From contig NC_088957.1 of assembly GCF_010111755.1 (NCBI RefSeq), positions 248,001 to 312,000 on the forward strand: a stretch of DNA of 64,000 bases, written 5' to 3'. The notes beneath the pieces were generated by a model. That model was not told where the DNA came from and ran no database searches. It was given only the letters and a program-made list of their open reading frames with translations. A program made the position numbers and the translations under genes. The DNA is from Nakaseomyces glabratus. Lineage: Eukaryota > Ascomycota > Saccharomycetes > Saccharomycetales > Saccharomycetaceae. Below, one piece after another: positions 45,823 through 56,184 of this stretch (its first letter is position 1; each line of letters opens with the position of its first letter).

Positions 45823-47262
45823 ATGTCTGATATTGAGAGTGAAGCCGATCTATTAGCTGATCTGGACAACGATTTTGAGGACAATGAGATATCAGATGGT
45901 GGCGATGAGTTAGAAGATAAAAGCATTGAGGACCTAGATGTTACAGAGGCATACGACTTTAAAAATCAGCACTATGAAGCCAATGACGAGGATCAAATTA
46001 TAGTGGACAATTCTGCAAAGACTCTTAAAGATTTAGTGAAATATTTGGGTGCCAAGTCCAATGTTGATCATAAAGGGCTTCAAACAGAAATTGTTAATCT
46101 TGAAACGATCAAACATCTAATAGCTATCAGTAGTAATGAACCCGAGATAATAAAGACATTAAATGAAATACAGCAATACTGTAAAGTGATATCTGAAAAG
46201 TGCTATTTCGAACTAACAGAAATATATGAAGATAAGTTTTCTGAACTCAAGTCGATACTTAGACTACCTCACCAATATGCGCAATGCATATCTCTTCTCG
46301 AGCAAGGCTTAGAATTGGAGCAGGTTGTGCTGAGGTTTGAAGAACTATGTTCAACAAGTCGAGAGCTCATAATGGTTTTAAATATGTCTCTCCGTGCTGA
46401 CTACAAAGGAAACTATAAACTCACAGATACGAATAAAAAATCTCTTCATAAGCTCACCTCAATAATATTTGAGGCTCACGACATAATAAGATTTGTATCT
46501 GTTGAAATTGCCAATAGAATTGGTGAAATTGCACCTAATTTATGTGCTCTACTGGGTACAAACACTGCATCTCTATTAGTTTCGCATACTGGTGGTCTTT
46601 TACAACTCAGTAAAATTCCAAGTTGTAACATTGCTAATATTGGCAAGAAAAATACGAAAGACCATAATATCTTGAATTTCTCAAATCCAGGTGGCTATAT
46701 ATTTCAAAATGAGCTCGTTCAAAACCAACCTATTGAGAACCACAAACAAATGATGAGGATGCTGTCATCTAAAGTCTCACTGGCGGCTCGTGTTGATGCT
46801 GGACTCAAGACTGGTGATAAGAACAATAAATTAGGAAAGCAGTGGAGAGTGGAGATTGAAGAAAAGATAAAGAAGATAAGAGCACCACCTAATATATCTG
46901 ATGTGAAAGCACTACCGATCCCAGAGGATAAACCCAAAAAGAAACGTGCTGGTCGAAAATTCAGAAAATACAAAGAGCAGTTTAAACTCTCAGGTACAAG
47001 ACAATTGCAAAACAGAATGGTATTTGGCAAACAGGAAGCTACGATATATGATACTTTTGGAGATGAAGTAGGTCTAGGGATGACCTCACAAAGAAAAAAT
47101 GGACTGGCAATCTCTACAACAGGCTCAAGTTTTGGTGTGAAGAAACCTCAATACATTCAAAAGAAATTGAAGGACTCGAAAAGATCAACTCAAGAATACA
47201 TCGACGCTCTAGCTGATAGAATAGACGAGCATGCGAATCTCATTAAACCAAACGGCAGTTAA
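45823..47262 (+). CDS. PRP31: U4/U6.U5 tri-snRNP splicing factor Prp31
   Basis: A 479-residue spliceosomal protein (S. cerevisiae 494 aa) that binds the U4 snRNA 5' stem-loop with Snu13 and stabilises the tri-snRNP. The N-terminal ~70 residues are acidic. The Nop domain follows, with the coiled coil at ~70-190 and the RNP-binding core at ~215-330 (RIGEIAPNLCALLGTNTASLLVSHTGGLLQLSKIPSCNIANIG, then NPGGYIFQNELVQ). The basic C-terminal region includes KKKRAGRKFRKYKEQF and the RMVFGKQEATIYDTFGDEVGLGM block typical of Prp31. Despite tri-snRNP function, no intron is needed by any gene in this window. Confidence 0.95.
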   Translation: MSDIESEADLLADLDNDFEDNEISDGGDELEDKSIEDLDVTEAYDFKNQHYEANDEDQIIVDNSAKTLKDLVKYLGAKSNVDHKGLQTEIVNLETIKHLIAISSNEPEIIKTLNEIQQYCKVISEKCYFELTEIYEDKFSELKSILRLPHQYAQCISLLEQGLELEQVVLRFEELCSTSRELIMVLNMSLRADYKGNYKLTDTNKKSLHKLTSIIFEAHDIIRFVSVEIANRIGEIAPNLCALLGTNTASLLVSHTGGLLQLSKIPSCNIANIGKKNTKDHNILNFSNPGGYIFQNELVQNQPIENHKQMMRMLSSKVSLAARVDAGLKTGDKNNKLGKQWRVEIEEKIKKIRAPPNISDVKALPIPEDKPKKKRAGRKFRKYKEQFKLSGTRQLQNRMVFGKQEATIYDTFGDEVGLGMTSQRKNGLAISTTGSSFGVKKPQYIQKKLKDSKRSTQEYIDALADRIDEHANLIKPNGS

Positions 47263-47891
47263 TAGACAATATTCGTACCAATCCTGAACATGACGTCCTG
47301 CTTTGATTCCGAACTATTTTTTTATTTAGCATCATACATATTTTTAATCTTATAGACAATATCTTCGGCATAATAGATCAATTCTTTGAACAGAGTATCC
47401 CAGTTGTACCATTAACTAGGTCAAAAATAGCTTCCCAAGTTAAGATGTTCAAGCATATGAATACATCACGTGACTACTACCTGTTACAGCAATCGATATA
47501 ATTATGAGATGGAAGAGCAAAATTGCGAGATCAGCAAAAGACGTCATTATTACATTTCCAAAATGAGTAAGTTGTAAATAGTGAAGGATGATTCACCTGT
47601 AAGGATAATAGGCAAAATGATAATTGGCAAGGTACGTGGCTTAATATTGGTATACAGAGTCTTCAACTACCCGTAGGTTATTGTTACTATTATACATTGT
47701 CCCGATTAAATAGGGAAATCAAAAAATATATTTATGGAGTTGTGTTGTCATTTGACGGTGTGCGGAGAATTGTAGATCAAAATCGCTTATAGCAATCAAT
47801 CAGATATAAAAAAAAGAAGGTAGTTATTTGAGTTTTTACTATATCGTTTTGATTTGTCAACAAAGTGAGGAAGTATAAACCGACAATAAAC
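47263..47891. other. PRP31-DBF2 intergenic region
   Basis: About 630 bp. ATCACGTGA at 47465-47473 is a CACGTG E-box (Cbf1/Pho4-type). No RNA gene. A nearby TTCCGAA was considered with it as a centromere and rejected. Confidence 0.6.
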
Positions 47892-49511
47892 ATGAATCAT
47901 TTTAACCACGCCTATTTACGGGATCATACACCTACACCATCGCCAAAGAAAGATGGTGTCAATAACTTAGAGCAGGAGCTATCCGCAATGGATATCGACG
48001 ATTCTGCTAACGATACGAATATTGACGAGCTGTTACATTCACCAAAGAAGTTACCTGCTGGTTTCAGGAGTAAAGCGAGTAATAATAAAACTCAGAGACT
48101 CGTTGGTGTATGCAAAATGTATTTTCTCGAATACTACTGTGACATGTTTGACTATGTCATTAGTAGGAGACAAAGGACAAAACAAATAATGGAATATTTA
48201 AGACAAGAGAATGAAAATGGTAGACTTGATGAACACACAGCAGATACTGAATGGAGAGGATATCTGGCAAAGGAAAACAATATTCTCAGGAAAAGACGAT
48301 TAAAGCCAAAAAATAATGATTTTGAAATGTTGACACAGGTTGGTCAAGGTGGCTATGGCCAGGTATATCTTGCAAGAAAGAGAGATACAAAGGAGGTTTG
48401 TGCTCTCAAAATATTGAATAAGAAATTGCTTCATAGATTAAATGAAACAAATCATGTTTTGACTGAGAGAGATATCTTAACTACAACACGTTCTGAATGG
48501 CTAGTCAAGCTTCTTTACGCATTTCAGGATTCTTCCAGCTTGTACCTTGCAATGGAATTTGTACCAGGTGGTGATTTTAGGACTCTACTCATAAATACCA
48601 AGTATTTGAAAAGCACACATGCCAGGTTTTATATTAGTGAAATGTTTTGTGCTGTCAATGCTCTCCATGAGCTTGGTTATACACATAGGGATCTTAAACC
48701 GGAAAATTTCCTAATAGATGCAAAAGGACATATTAAATTAACTGATTTCGGATTAGCTGCAGGTACAGTATCAAACGAAAGAATAGAGAGTATGAAAATA
48801 CGGTTGGAAGAAGTTAAGAATCTGGAATTTCCAGCGTTTACTGAACGCCCAATAGAAGATAGAAGAAAAATGTATCATGATTTGAGAGATACCGATATAA
48901 ATTATGCCAACTCTATGGTGGGATCCCCAGATTACATGGCATTAGAAGTATTAGAAGGTAAGAAGTACGATTTCACTGTAGATTATTGGTCATTGGGATG
49001 CATGCTGTTCGAAAGTTTAGTTAGTTTTACACCCTTCAGTGGCGCGACAACAAATGAGACATATGAAAACCTGAGACATTGGAGGAAGACATTGAGGAGA
49101 CCCAGGTTAGGCAATGGACGATATGCGGTTTCTGATAGAACTTGGGCTTTCATCACTAGTTTAATTGCTGATCCAATAAATAGACTGAAGTCTTTTGAAC
49201 ATGTGAAGCGAATGCCATACTTCTCAGAAATAGATTTCTCAAAATTACGAGAAATGTCTCCACCGTTCATACCACAACTTGATAGTGAAGTTGATGCGGG
49301 TTATTTTGACGATTTTACAAATGAAGCTGATATGGCAAAGTATGCTGATGTTTTCAAAAGGCAAAACAAGTTGAATGCTATGATTGATGACTCTGCAGTT
49401 GATTCCAAATTAGTTGGTTTCACCTTTAGACACAGGAACGGTAAGCACGGTTCGAGTGGTATACTATATAATGGTGCAGAACATTCGGATCCCTTTGCAA
49501 CATTTTACTAG
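47892..49511 (+). CDS. DBF2: Mitotic-exit network NDR kinase Dbf2/Dbf20
   Basis: A 539-residue AGC-family kinase started at MNHFNHAYLRD (47892), the first ATG; upstream codons are open but lack an ATG. The disordered N-terminus carries TP/SP sites. The Mob-binding region (YFLEYYCDMFDYVISRRQRTKQIMEYL) follows. The kinase domain starts at ~145: glycine loop GQGGYGQV (151-158), K173, HRDLKPEN (D267) and DFG at 285-287. The NDR-type insert precedes the activation segment SMVGSPDYMALEVL. The C-terminal hydrophobic motif is LVGFTFRHR. It acts with Mob1, whose gene is also in this window, to release Cdc14 and drive cytokinesis. DBF2 and DBF20 are duplicates; neighbours DRN1 and VAS1 favour the DBF2 position (YGR092W). 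Confidence 0.95.
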   Translation: MNHFNHAYLRDHTPTPSPKKDGVNNLEQELSAMDIDDSANDTNIDELLHSPKKLPAGFRSKASNNKTQRLVGVCKMYFLEYYCDMFDYVISRRQRTKQIMEYLRQENENGRLDEHTADTEWRGYLAKENNILRKRRLKPKNNDFEMLTQVGQGGYGQVYLARKRDTKEVCALKILNKKLLHRLNETNHVLTERDILTTTRSEWLVKLLYAFQDSSSLYLAMEFVPGGDFRTLLINTKYLKSTHARFYISEMFCAVNALHELGYTHRDLKPENFLIDAKGHIKLTDFGLAAGTVSNERIESMKIRLEEVKNLEFPAFTERPIEDRRKMYHDLRDTDINYANSMVGSPDYMALEVLEGKKYDFTVDYWSLGCMLFESLVSFTPFSGATTNETYENLRHWRKTLRRPRLGNGRYAVSDRTWAFITSLIADPINRLKSFEHVKRMPYFSEIDFSKLREMSPPFIPQLDSEVDAGYFDDFTNEADMAKYADVFKRQNKLNAMIDDSAVDSKLVGFTFRHRNGKHGSSGILYNGAEHSDPFATFY

Positions 49512-49860
49512 TTAAGTAGATATATATAACATTCCGCATAAATTTTTTTCATAATAAAGAATAAATCGTATGTTCATTCGGAAACCATAATTAAGAGTCA
49601 TCCTTTAGTACAAATTACTCACAGATTTGTACCTATCCAAATCTCATTCTGATATCTCTGTTTGACTTGATAATATATTTTTGCAATCTAATATAATGTT
49701 TTCAAAAGGGAAAAAATAATCTGCATCAAAAAAAAAAGCGATGAGCTGTGTGCCAATTGATTGACTAAAAAATCACAAATCCATAATATTAAATTAGACT
49801 CTTCTCTCAAATTGTAAACAAAGTTATAAAGAGACATAAAGGTTTGTAATTGAAACGACT
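49512..49860. other. DBF2-DRN1 intergenic region
   Basis: About 350 bp, AT-rich, holding DBF2 3' sequence and the short DRN1 promoter. Apart from the PAC motif nothing was recognised. Confidence 0.6.
49738..49747 (+). promoter_or_regulatory. PAC element of DRN1
   Basis: A perfect GCGATGAGCT preceded by a run of A, ~115 bp upstream of the DRN1 start. Confidence 0.65.
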
Positions 49861-51321
49861 ATGAAGATAATGGTGGCCAACCCTGGGTTGGAAAACACAA
49901 AAGAAGCCTTGGATAAAATTCAAATAGCAAATGAGAAAAATGGTCCATTTGAGACTGTATTCCTGTTGGGGCAAAATAAAGAGGATACGAGTTATGATCT
50001 TAAGGATACAAACACAATACTTGTAACAAATCAATTGAAAAATGGCCGTACTACAAGAAAATCATCTGTAATCATATTGCATGGATTTGGTATAATGAAA
50101 CTGGCATCGGGCCTAGTAGTTGGATATATTACATTATCAAAAAATTCATTACAGCAAGAGAAGAAATCAATTTTGGAATATTTTAAGGCCAGTAAAGAAT
50201 TTATTGATGTATTGGTTACTAACATTGGTTCAAAAGCTGTTGCCTCGCATTTGCAGTACAAAGCGAATGGCAATTCAATCATAGATGAAGTGATGAAACA
50301 TTGTAAACCACAATACCATTTAACGTATGATGGTGATAGAGGCTATCACGATATGAAACCCTTCTGCTGGGGAGAGACAAGCTCTGATAGTCAAATAACG
50401 AGATATTACAATCTTCCTTCTTACTCCCCAATAACAAAAAGTAAATGGATTGTTGCCTTTTCTATTGAGCCAGGTAAGGACTTTAATGAAATAAATGACT
50501 ATAAGAACGAGCTTGGAACAAATCCATACTTATTAAAACCAGCACTGAAGAGGGACCGTAGTGGAATTGAACAGAATGCCCATACAAAGAAAACTAAAAT
50601 AGACTCTACAACTTGTCATTTTTGCTTTAGTAATCCTAATGTTGAAGACCAAATGATTGTTGCTATAGCCAAACATTCGTACTTGACTCTTGCCAAAGGA
50701 CCATTAACAGTACCAAAAGGAGATATGAGTTTTTCAGGCCATGCATTGATCACGCCTATTAACCATGTTGCTAAGATTGACAAATCATTAGACAATGAAC
50801 TCAGTAAAGAAATCGAGTTGTTTGAATCTAGAGTAGCAAAGATGAACTACAAGTTGTTCGATTGCTCAACAGTAGTATTTGAAATCCAATCTGATAAAGC
50901 TATACATTTTCATAAACAAGTAATACCAGTACCGAAATATTTGATAACTAAATTTGAAAGAGCATTAGACAGGCAAGTTCATATCAACTCTGAGAGAGGT
51001 AACTGCAAATTAGAATTTGAGAAGTTTGACGGTTTAGATAATGAGGAGTATCGTAAGATTGTCGGCAGAAAAGATACTAATTATCTACAATTTACGATTT
51101 ACGAGACTGACACATCAAAAGCCACAATATACATATCAAGTTTTGATATCACAGAAAGGTTAGACCTCCAATATGGTAGGCGTACTTTAGCATTTGTGCT
51201 AAATCTACCAAAGAGGGTCCAATGGAATTCACCAATATGTCAACAATCGAAGGAACAGGAACTAAAAGAAGCACAATTGTACCAAAAGAGTTTTAAGAAT
51301 TTTGATTTCACCTTGGAATAA
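49861..51321 (+). CDS. DRN1: Debranching-enzyme-associated protein Drn1 (CwfJ family)
   Basis: A 486-residue protein (S. cerevisiae Drn1 507 aa) that stimulates lariat debranching by Dbr1 and associates with the intron lariat spliceosome. An N-terminal metallophosphatase-like CwfJ region (1-~220, MKIMVANPGLENTKEALDKI; FETVFLLGQN) lacks obvious catalytic metal ligands. A short basic linker KKTKID leads to the HIT-like CwfJ_C_1 domain (CHFCFSNPNVEDQMIVAIAKHSYLTLAKGPLTVPKGDMSF.. GHALITPINHV). CwfJ_C_2 follows at the C-terminus (RTLAFVLNLPKRVQWNSP). It lies between DBF2 and VAS1 as YGR093W. Confidence 0.92.
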   Translation: MKIMVANPGLENTKEALDKIQIANEKNGPFETVFLLGQNKEDTSYDLKDTNTILVTNQLKNGRTTRKSSVIILHGFGIMKLASGLVVGYITLSKNSLQQEKKSILEYFKASKEFIDVLVTNIGSKAVASHLQYKANGNSIIDEVMKHCKPQYHLTYDGDRGYHDMKPFCWGETSSDSQITRYYNLPSYSPITKSKWIVAFSIEPGKDFNEINDYKNELGTNPYLLKPALKRDRSGIEQNAHTKKTKIDSTTCHFCFSNPNVEDQMIVAIAKHSYLTLAKGPLTVPKGDMSFSGHALITPINHVAKIDKSLDNELSKEIELFESRVAKMNYKLFDCSTVVFEIQSDKAIHFHKQVIPVPKYLITKFERALDRQVHINSERGNCKLEFEKFDGLDNEEYRKIVGRKDTNYLQFTIYETDTSKATIYISSFDITERLDLQYGRRTLAFVLNLPKRVQWNSPICQQSKEQELKEAQLYQKSFKNFDFTLE

Positions 51322-51851
51322 ACTCTATTAAAACTGGAAGAAAAGAAAGAACAAAAAAGAAAAAAAAGTACGGCAATATATCTGATACGAAACTTAAAGC
51401 ATACCCGCCCGCATGAACTAGCATGCTATTTACATTTCGATGGAAGACTCTTGAAATTATCGACTACTGTCATTTTGACATCATAACAGTATATACCATT
51501 TGTCTGTTCATGTGATATAATCGTGTTAACGCGAGAATTAATCTTGATTTCGTATATAATGAGTGAAAATTTTTGATGAGCAAATGCTGAAAAATTCATG
51601 AGTTTTTTCTTTCTTTTGATGCGATGAGCTGTATCCAATTGAGCTTACCACGTACTCTCGAGAGTAACCCACGACAGTGGACCATACACCATCGGGTGCT
51701 TTGTTCACTGCTTGCAGGAAAATTAGCAAATGATTGTTATCATCATTGCTTTAATTATGTCAAAAGTTATTAGCTAGCTTTATTTTTGTCAAGATTCCTG
51801 ACAGTAGATATATTAACTTGTAAATAATATTTTTTTATCTTGGAAAAGCTA
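51322..51851. other. DRN1-VAS1 intergenic region
   Basis: About 530 bp with the VAS1 PAC/RRPE elements and a small inverted repeat ACTCTCGAGAGT near 51654-51665. No gene. Confidence 0.6.
51564..51630 (+). promoter_or_regulatory. RRPE and PAC elements of VAS1
   Basis: TGAAAATTTTTG at 51564-51575 (RRPE-like) and a perfect GCGATGAGCT at 51621-51630, ~220 bp upstream of the VAS1 start. PAC motifs are common on aminoacyl-tRNA synthetase genes as part of the growth regulon. Confidence 0.7.
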
Positions 51852-54800
51852 ATGAGTAGGCGATTGTTATCTCTAACTCATAATTGCTTTAGATATCAAC
51901 AGAAATTCCACGTATCTTTACTTTCTCCGGTAAATAATAGTATTTGGAAGAGTCATTTTTACAATCAAAAGAGATACTTCAGAATGAGTGACTTGGATAA
52001 CTTACCACCTGTTGATCCAAAGACAGGTGAGGTTATTATTAACCCATTGAAAGAAGATGGTACAGAGAAGACACCTAAGGAGATTGAAAAGGAGAAGAAG
52101 AAGGCCGAAAAGCTTTTAAAGTTTGCTGCCAAGCAAGCCAAGAAGAAAGCTGCTAGCAACGCTGGTGGTAACAGTGAAAAGAAGGAGAAGAAGAAGGCTA
52201 AGAAGGAAGTTGAGCCAATTCCAGCATTTGTTGATGCCACTGTCCCAGGTGAAAAGAAGATTTTGGTTTCCTTGGATGATCCAGCTTTGAAGGCTTACAA
52301 CCCAGCTAATGTTGAGAGTTCATGGTATGACTGGTGGGTTAAGAGCGGTGCTTTTGACCCAGAATTTACTGCTGACGGTAAGGTTAAACCAGAAGGTCTT
52401 TTCTGTATTCCAGCCCCACCACCAAATGTTACCGGTGCCTTACATATTGGGCATGCTTTGACAATTGCTATCCAAGATTCACTAATCAGATATAACAGAA
52501 TGAAAGGTAAGACTGTCCTTTTCTTGCCTGGTTTTGATCACGCTGGTATTGCTACACAATCTGTTGTTGAAAAACAACTTTGGGCTAAGGAGAAGAAGAC
52601 TAGACATGATTTTGGTAGAACTAAGTTTGTTGAGAAAGTTTGGGAATGGAAAGAAGAATACCATCAAAGAATTAAGAACCAAATTAAATTCTTGGGTGCT
52701 TCCTACGATTGGAACCGTGAAGCTTTTACTCTAGATCCACAACTATCCAAGTCTGTTGTCGAAGCCTTCGTTAGACTACACGATGATGGTACCATCTACC
52801 GTGCTGCTAGATTAGTTAACTGGTCTGTTAAATTAAACACTGCTATCTCTAACTTGGAAGTTGAAAACAAGGACGTCAAGGGTAGAACCCTATTGTCTGT
52901 TCCAAACTATGATGAAAAGGTTGAATTTGGTGTATTGACCTCTTTTGCTTATCCAGTTGCTGACTCTGATGAAAAACTGGTCATTGCTACCACCAGACCT
53001 GAAACCATATTTGGTGATACCGCCATCGCTGTTCACCCAGACGATGCTCGTTACAAACATCTACATGGTAAATTTGTTCAGCATCCCTTCTTGCCAAGAA
53101 AGTTACCAATTATTTGTGATAGCGAAGCTGTTGACATGGAGTTCGGTACTGGTGCCGTTAAGATTACCCCAGCTCATGACCAAAACGATTACAACACTGG
53201 TAAACGTCACAACTTGGAATTCATCAACATTTTGACTGATGATGGTTTGCTGAACGAAAACTGTGGTCCAGAATGGCAAGGTATGAAGAGATTCGATGCT
53301 AGAAAGAAGGTTATCGAAGATATGAAGAAGCTAAATCTATACATTGGTCAAGAAGACAATGAAATGACTATACCAACATGTTCCAGATCCGGTGATATCA
53401 TCGAACCTTTGTTGAAACCTCAATGGTGGGTCGCCCAAGGTGAGATGGCTAAGGATGCCATTAAGGCTGTTAAAAATGGTGAAATTAAGATTGCACCAAA
53501 ATCATCTGAAGCTGAATACTTCCATTGGTTGGAAAACATTCAAGACTGGTGTATTTCCAGACAACTGTGGTGGGGTCACCGTTGTCCTGTCTATTTTATT
53601 GACATCGAAGGCCAAGAAAATGATAGAAATGATGGCAACTACTGGGTTGCTGGTAGAGATCTTGCCGAAGCTGAAACCAAAGCAAAGGCTAAGTTCCCAG
53701 ATGCCAAGTTCACTCTACATCAAGATGAAGATGTGCTAGACACTTGGTTCTCTTCTGGTTTATGGCCATTCTCTACTCTAGGCTGGCCAGATAAGACCAA
53801 GGATATGGAAGACTTCTACCCATTCTCCATGCTAGAAACTGGTTGGGATATTCTATTCTTCTGGGTTACCAGAATGATTTTGCTAGGTATCAAACTGACA
53901 GGTTCTGTTCCTTTCAATGAAGTTTTCTGCCACTCTTTGGTTCGTGATGCCCAGGGCCGTAAGATGTCCAAATCTTTAGGTAACGTTGTCGATCCACTTG
54001 ATGTTATTACCGGTATCAAACTTGAAGACTTACACGCTAAGCTATTAATGGGTAACTTAGATCCAAGAGAAGTTGAGAAAGCTAAGCTGGGACAAAAGGA
54101 ATCTTATCCAAACGGTATTCCTCAATGTGGTACCGATGCTATGAGATTTGCCCTTTGTGCCTACACCACTGGTGGTCGTGATATTAACTTGGACATTTTG
54201 CGTGTTGAAGGTTACAGAAAGTTCTGTAACAAGATTTATCAAGCTACTAAGTTTGCTTTGATGAGACTTGGTGATGACTACGTTCCACCAGCCAAGGAAG
54301 GTTTGTCCGGAAACGAGTCATTGGTCGAAAAGTGGATCTTACATAAGTTGACAAAGACTTCTCAAACTGTGAATGATGCACTTGAAAAGCGTGACTTCTT
54401 GACATCTACTAGCGCTATTTACGAATTCTGGTATTTGATTTGTGATGTTTACATCGAAAACTCTAAGCACCTAATTCAAGAAGGTTCCGATCTCGAAAAG
54501 AAGTCAGCAAGAGACACTCTATACATTCTATTGGACAATGCCTTGAAGTTAATTCATCCATTTATGCCATTCATTTCTGAGGAAATGTGGCAACGTATAC
54601 CTAAGCGCTCTACTGAAACTGTTAACACAATTGTGAGAGCTTCTTATCCAGTATACCAAAAAGTATACGATGACGAGAAATCTGCTGCCAGCTACGAATT
54701 GGTACTTGACATTACTAAGGAGGCTCGTTCATTGTTAGCTGAGTACAACATTTTGAAGGAAGGTAAGGTGTTTGTTGAATCTGATCATACTGAGTCATTT

Positions 54801-55169
54801 GAAACTGCTCAATCCCAAAAGGACTCTATTGTCTCTTTGATTAAGGCTATCAATGAGGTTGATGTTGTTCGTTCCGCCTCTGAGATTCCAGAAGGCTGTG
54901 TTTTGAAGGCTGTGAACCCACAAGTAAATGTCCATCTATTAGTAAAGGGTCACATTGATATTGATGCTGAAATTGCAAAGGTTGAAAAGAAGATCGAAAA
55001 GGCTAGAAAGACTAAGCAAGGTATTGAACAAATTATCAACGGTAAAGATTACGATACTAAGGCCAATGAACAAGCCAAGGAAGCTAACAAGGTCAGATTA
55101 GAGAACTCTATCGCTGACATTGAAGGTTTTGAAACTACTATCGAAAACTTGAAACGTCTAAAGTTGTAG
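51852..55169 (+). CDS. VAS1: Valyl-tRNA synthetase, mitochondrial and cytosolic forms
   Basis: A class I synthetase charging tRNA-Val. The first ATG (51852) gives 1105 residues with a basic, acid-poor presequence (MSRRLLSLTHNCFRYQQKF). A second in-frame ATG at 51984 (MSDLDNLPPVDPKTGEVI) gives 1061 residues and matches the cytosolic start of S. cerevisiae VAS1, which uses the same two-start scheme. A lysine-rich fungal extension follows, then GALHIGHAL (the HIGH motif at ~198 of the long form) and the editing domain (ATTRPETIFGDTA..). WCISRQLWWGHRCP, GRKMSKSLGN and the C-terminal anticodon-binding and coiled-coil domains complete it. It is very highly conserved, with optimal codons. Confidence 0.97.
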   Translation: MSRRLLSLTHNCFRYQQKFHVSLLSPVNNSIWKSHFYNQKRYFRMSDLDNLPPVDPKTGEVIINPLKEDGTEKTPKEIEKEKKKAEKLLKFAAKQAKKKAASNAGGNSEKKEKKKAKKEVEPIPAFVDATVPGEKKILVSLDDPALKAYNPANVESSWYDWWVKSGAFDPEFTADGKVKPEGLFCIPAPPPNVTGALHIGHALTIAIQDSLIRYNRMKGKTVLFLPGFDHAGIATQSVVEKQLWAKEKKTRHDFGRTKFVEKVWEWKEEYHQRIKNQIKFLGASYDWNREAFTLDPQLSKSVVEAFVRLHDDGTIYRAARLVNWSVKLNTAISNLEVENKDVKGRTLLSVPNYDEKVEFGVLTSFAYPVADSDEKLVIATTRPETIFGDTAIAVHPDDARYKHLHGKFVQHPFLPRKLPIICDSEAVDMEFGTGAVKITPAHDQNDYNTGKRHNLEFINILTDDGLLNENCGPEWQGMKRFDARKKVIEDMKKLNLYIGQEDNEMTIPTCSRSGDIIEPLLKPQWWVAQGEMAKDAIKAVKNGEIKIAPKSSEAEYFHWLENIQDWCISRQLWWGHRCPVYFIDIEGQENDRNDGNYWVAGRDLAEAETKAKAKFPDAKFTLHQDEDVLDTWFSSGLWPFSTLGWPDKTKDMEDFYPFSMLETGWDILFFWVTRMILLGIKLTGSVPFNEVFCHSLVRDAQGRKMSKSLGNVVDPLDVITGIKLEDLHAKLLMGNLDPREVEKAKLGQKESYPNGIPQCGTDAMRFALCAYTTGGRDINLDILRVEGYRKFCNKIYQATKFALMRLGDDYVPPAKEGLSGNESLVEKWILHKLTKTSQTVNDALEKRDFLTSTSAIYEFWYLICDVYIENSKHLIQEGSDLEKKSARDTLYILLDNALKLIHPFMPFISEEMWQRIPKRSTETVNTIVRASYPVYQKVYDDEKSAASYELVLDITKEARSLLAEYNILKEGKVFVESDHTESFETAQSQKDSIVSLIKAINEVDVVRSASEIPEGCVLKAVNPQVNVHLLVKGHIDIDAEIAKVEKKIEKARKTKQGIEQIINGKDYDTKANEQAKEANKVRLENSIADIEGFETTIENLKRLKL
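51984..51986 (+). promoter_or_regulatory. Second start codon of VAS1 (cytosolic form)
   Basis: This ATG in context AGAATGAGT begins the block that aligns with the cytosolic enzyme, 44 codons after the first ATG. In S. cerevisiae VAS1 a longer mRNA starts the mitochondrial precursor and a shorter one starts at the second ATG; the same is inferred here. Confidence 0.75.
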
Positions 55170-55339
55170 ATTAGCATTATGTACTTTTGAATGTATTATA
55201 TATACATATAATATCCGATTGAAATGGATCAATTTTTAGTTAAATTTGACTGTACTTAAATCACACATGCTAAATATGATGTTCATGAAATGAGCATTTT
55301 TATCTTAATAATATGATAAAATTTTCATAGAGCTACTAA

Positions 55340-56041
55340 TTAGCTACTTTGCAAGTCAAGTTCTTTTTGTATATGTTTAGTTAAAACACCTCTCCAGTTG
55401 GAGCAGAGATTCAGACATGCACTTTCACTCAATTCTAATATATCAAATATCACCTTATCATTAAATATACCGTTACTTTCAATGAGCAGAACTCTTTTTA
55501 CTTTCTTACCATTGTCACCTACTTCCATTGCTATAGTGTGTACAGAGCTACTTTTCTCCAACTCTTCATCAGATGGCCCTATAATATACTGTGCTTTGTT
55601 TTCTTGGCTTTGATCGTCAATCACTGCAATTGTAACAGCTGCCGCCAGGTCATTTAACGCAACACCAGCGTTTACCAGAGCCAATAATGCAGAATTCACA
55701 CATGCCGAAAGTTCTTTCTGATTATGTAACTGCTCATTCTCACCAGCTTCCATTATCTGACAGGTTATTTGACATAGCTGTCTAGGGTACTTATGTCTAG
55801 TTATCAACGGAGTAAAAATGGCACGTATTTTATCTTCCAAGTATTTCTCTCTAGGCGTTGGAACACCTTTGGCAGGCCTAACTATAACTTCTAATGCCAT
55901 TTCTGTAGGAAGTTCCTGACGCGCCTTAGGTTCAACAGGTCCTGTAACTGCACACAATACATTTGTGGAGTTCATTAATAATTTGGCAGATCCATCAACC
56001 TCAGATAATAATCCTAATTCAACTACGATATCTTGACTCAT
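55340..56041 (-). CDS. RRP46: Exosome core subunit Rrp46
   Basis: A 233-residue RNase PH-like protein (S. cerevisiae Rrp46 223 aa) of the six-subunit exosome ring, which threads RNA to Rrp44/Rrp6 for 3'-5' processing in nucleus and cytoplasm. The RNase PH fold shows LGLLSEVDGSAKLLMNSTNVLCAVTGPVEPKARQE near the start, CQITCQIMEAGENEQLHNQKELSACVNSALLALVNAGVALNDLAAAVT in the middle, and SNGIFNDKVIFDILELSESAC late. The phosphorolytic residues of bacterial RNase PH are not evident, as expected for the inactive eukaryotic ring. It is convergent with VAS1 and shares a PAC-rich promoter with TPC1. Confidence 0.94.
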   Translation of the reverse strand: MSQDIVVELGLLSEVDGSAKLLMNSTNVLCAVTGPVEPKARQELPTEMALEVIVRPAKGVPTPREKYLEDKIRAIFTPLITRHKYPRQLCQITCQIMEAGENEQLHNQKELSACVNSALLALVNAGVALNDLAAAVTIAVIDDQSQENKAQYIIGPSDEELEKSSSVHTIAMEVGDNGKKVKRVLLIESNGIFNDKVIFDILELSESACLNLCSNWRGVLTKHIQKELDLQSS

Positions 56042-56184
56042 TATGCACCTTGATATGCTTTCCAGTGACTAATCAGTGGTCTAATGTAGCTAGCTCAATA
56101 AAAACACCTTTCAAATAAAAGGAAATACGATGAATGTTCTTGAATACAAGCTAGCCACTGCCAACTTCAATACTATCACTATTG

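Noticed and set aside
47307..47472. Possible point centromere: TTCCGAA (CDEIII-like, 47307-47313) and ATCACGTG (CDEI-like, 47465-47472)
   Set aside because: The CDEIII-like core is on the wrong side for the plus-strand order CDEI-CDEII-CDEIII, and the minus strand lacks the TTCCGAA core. The DNA between is not the >85-90% AT required of CDEII.
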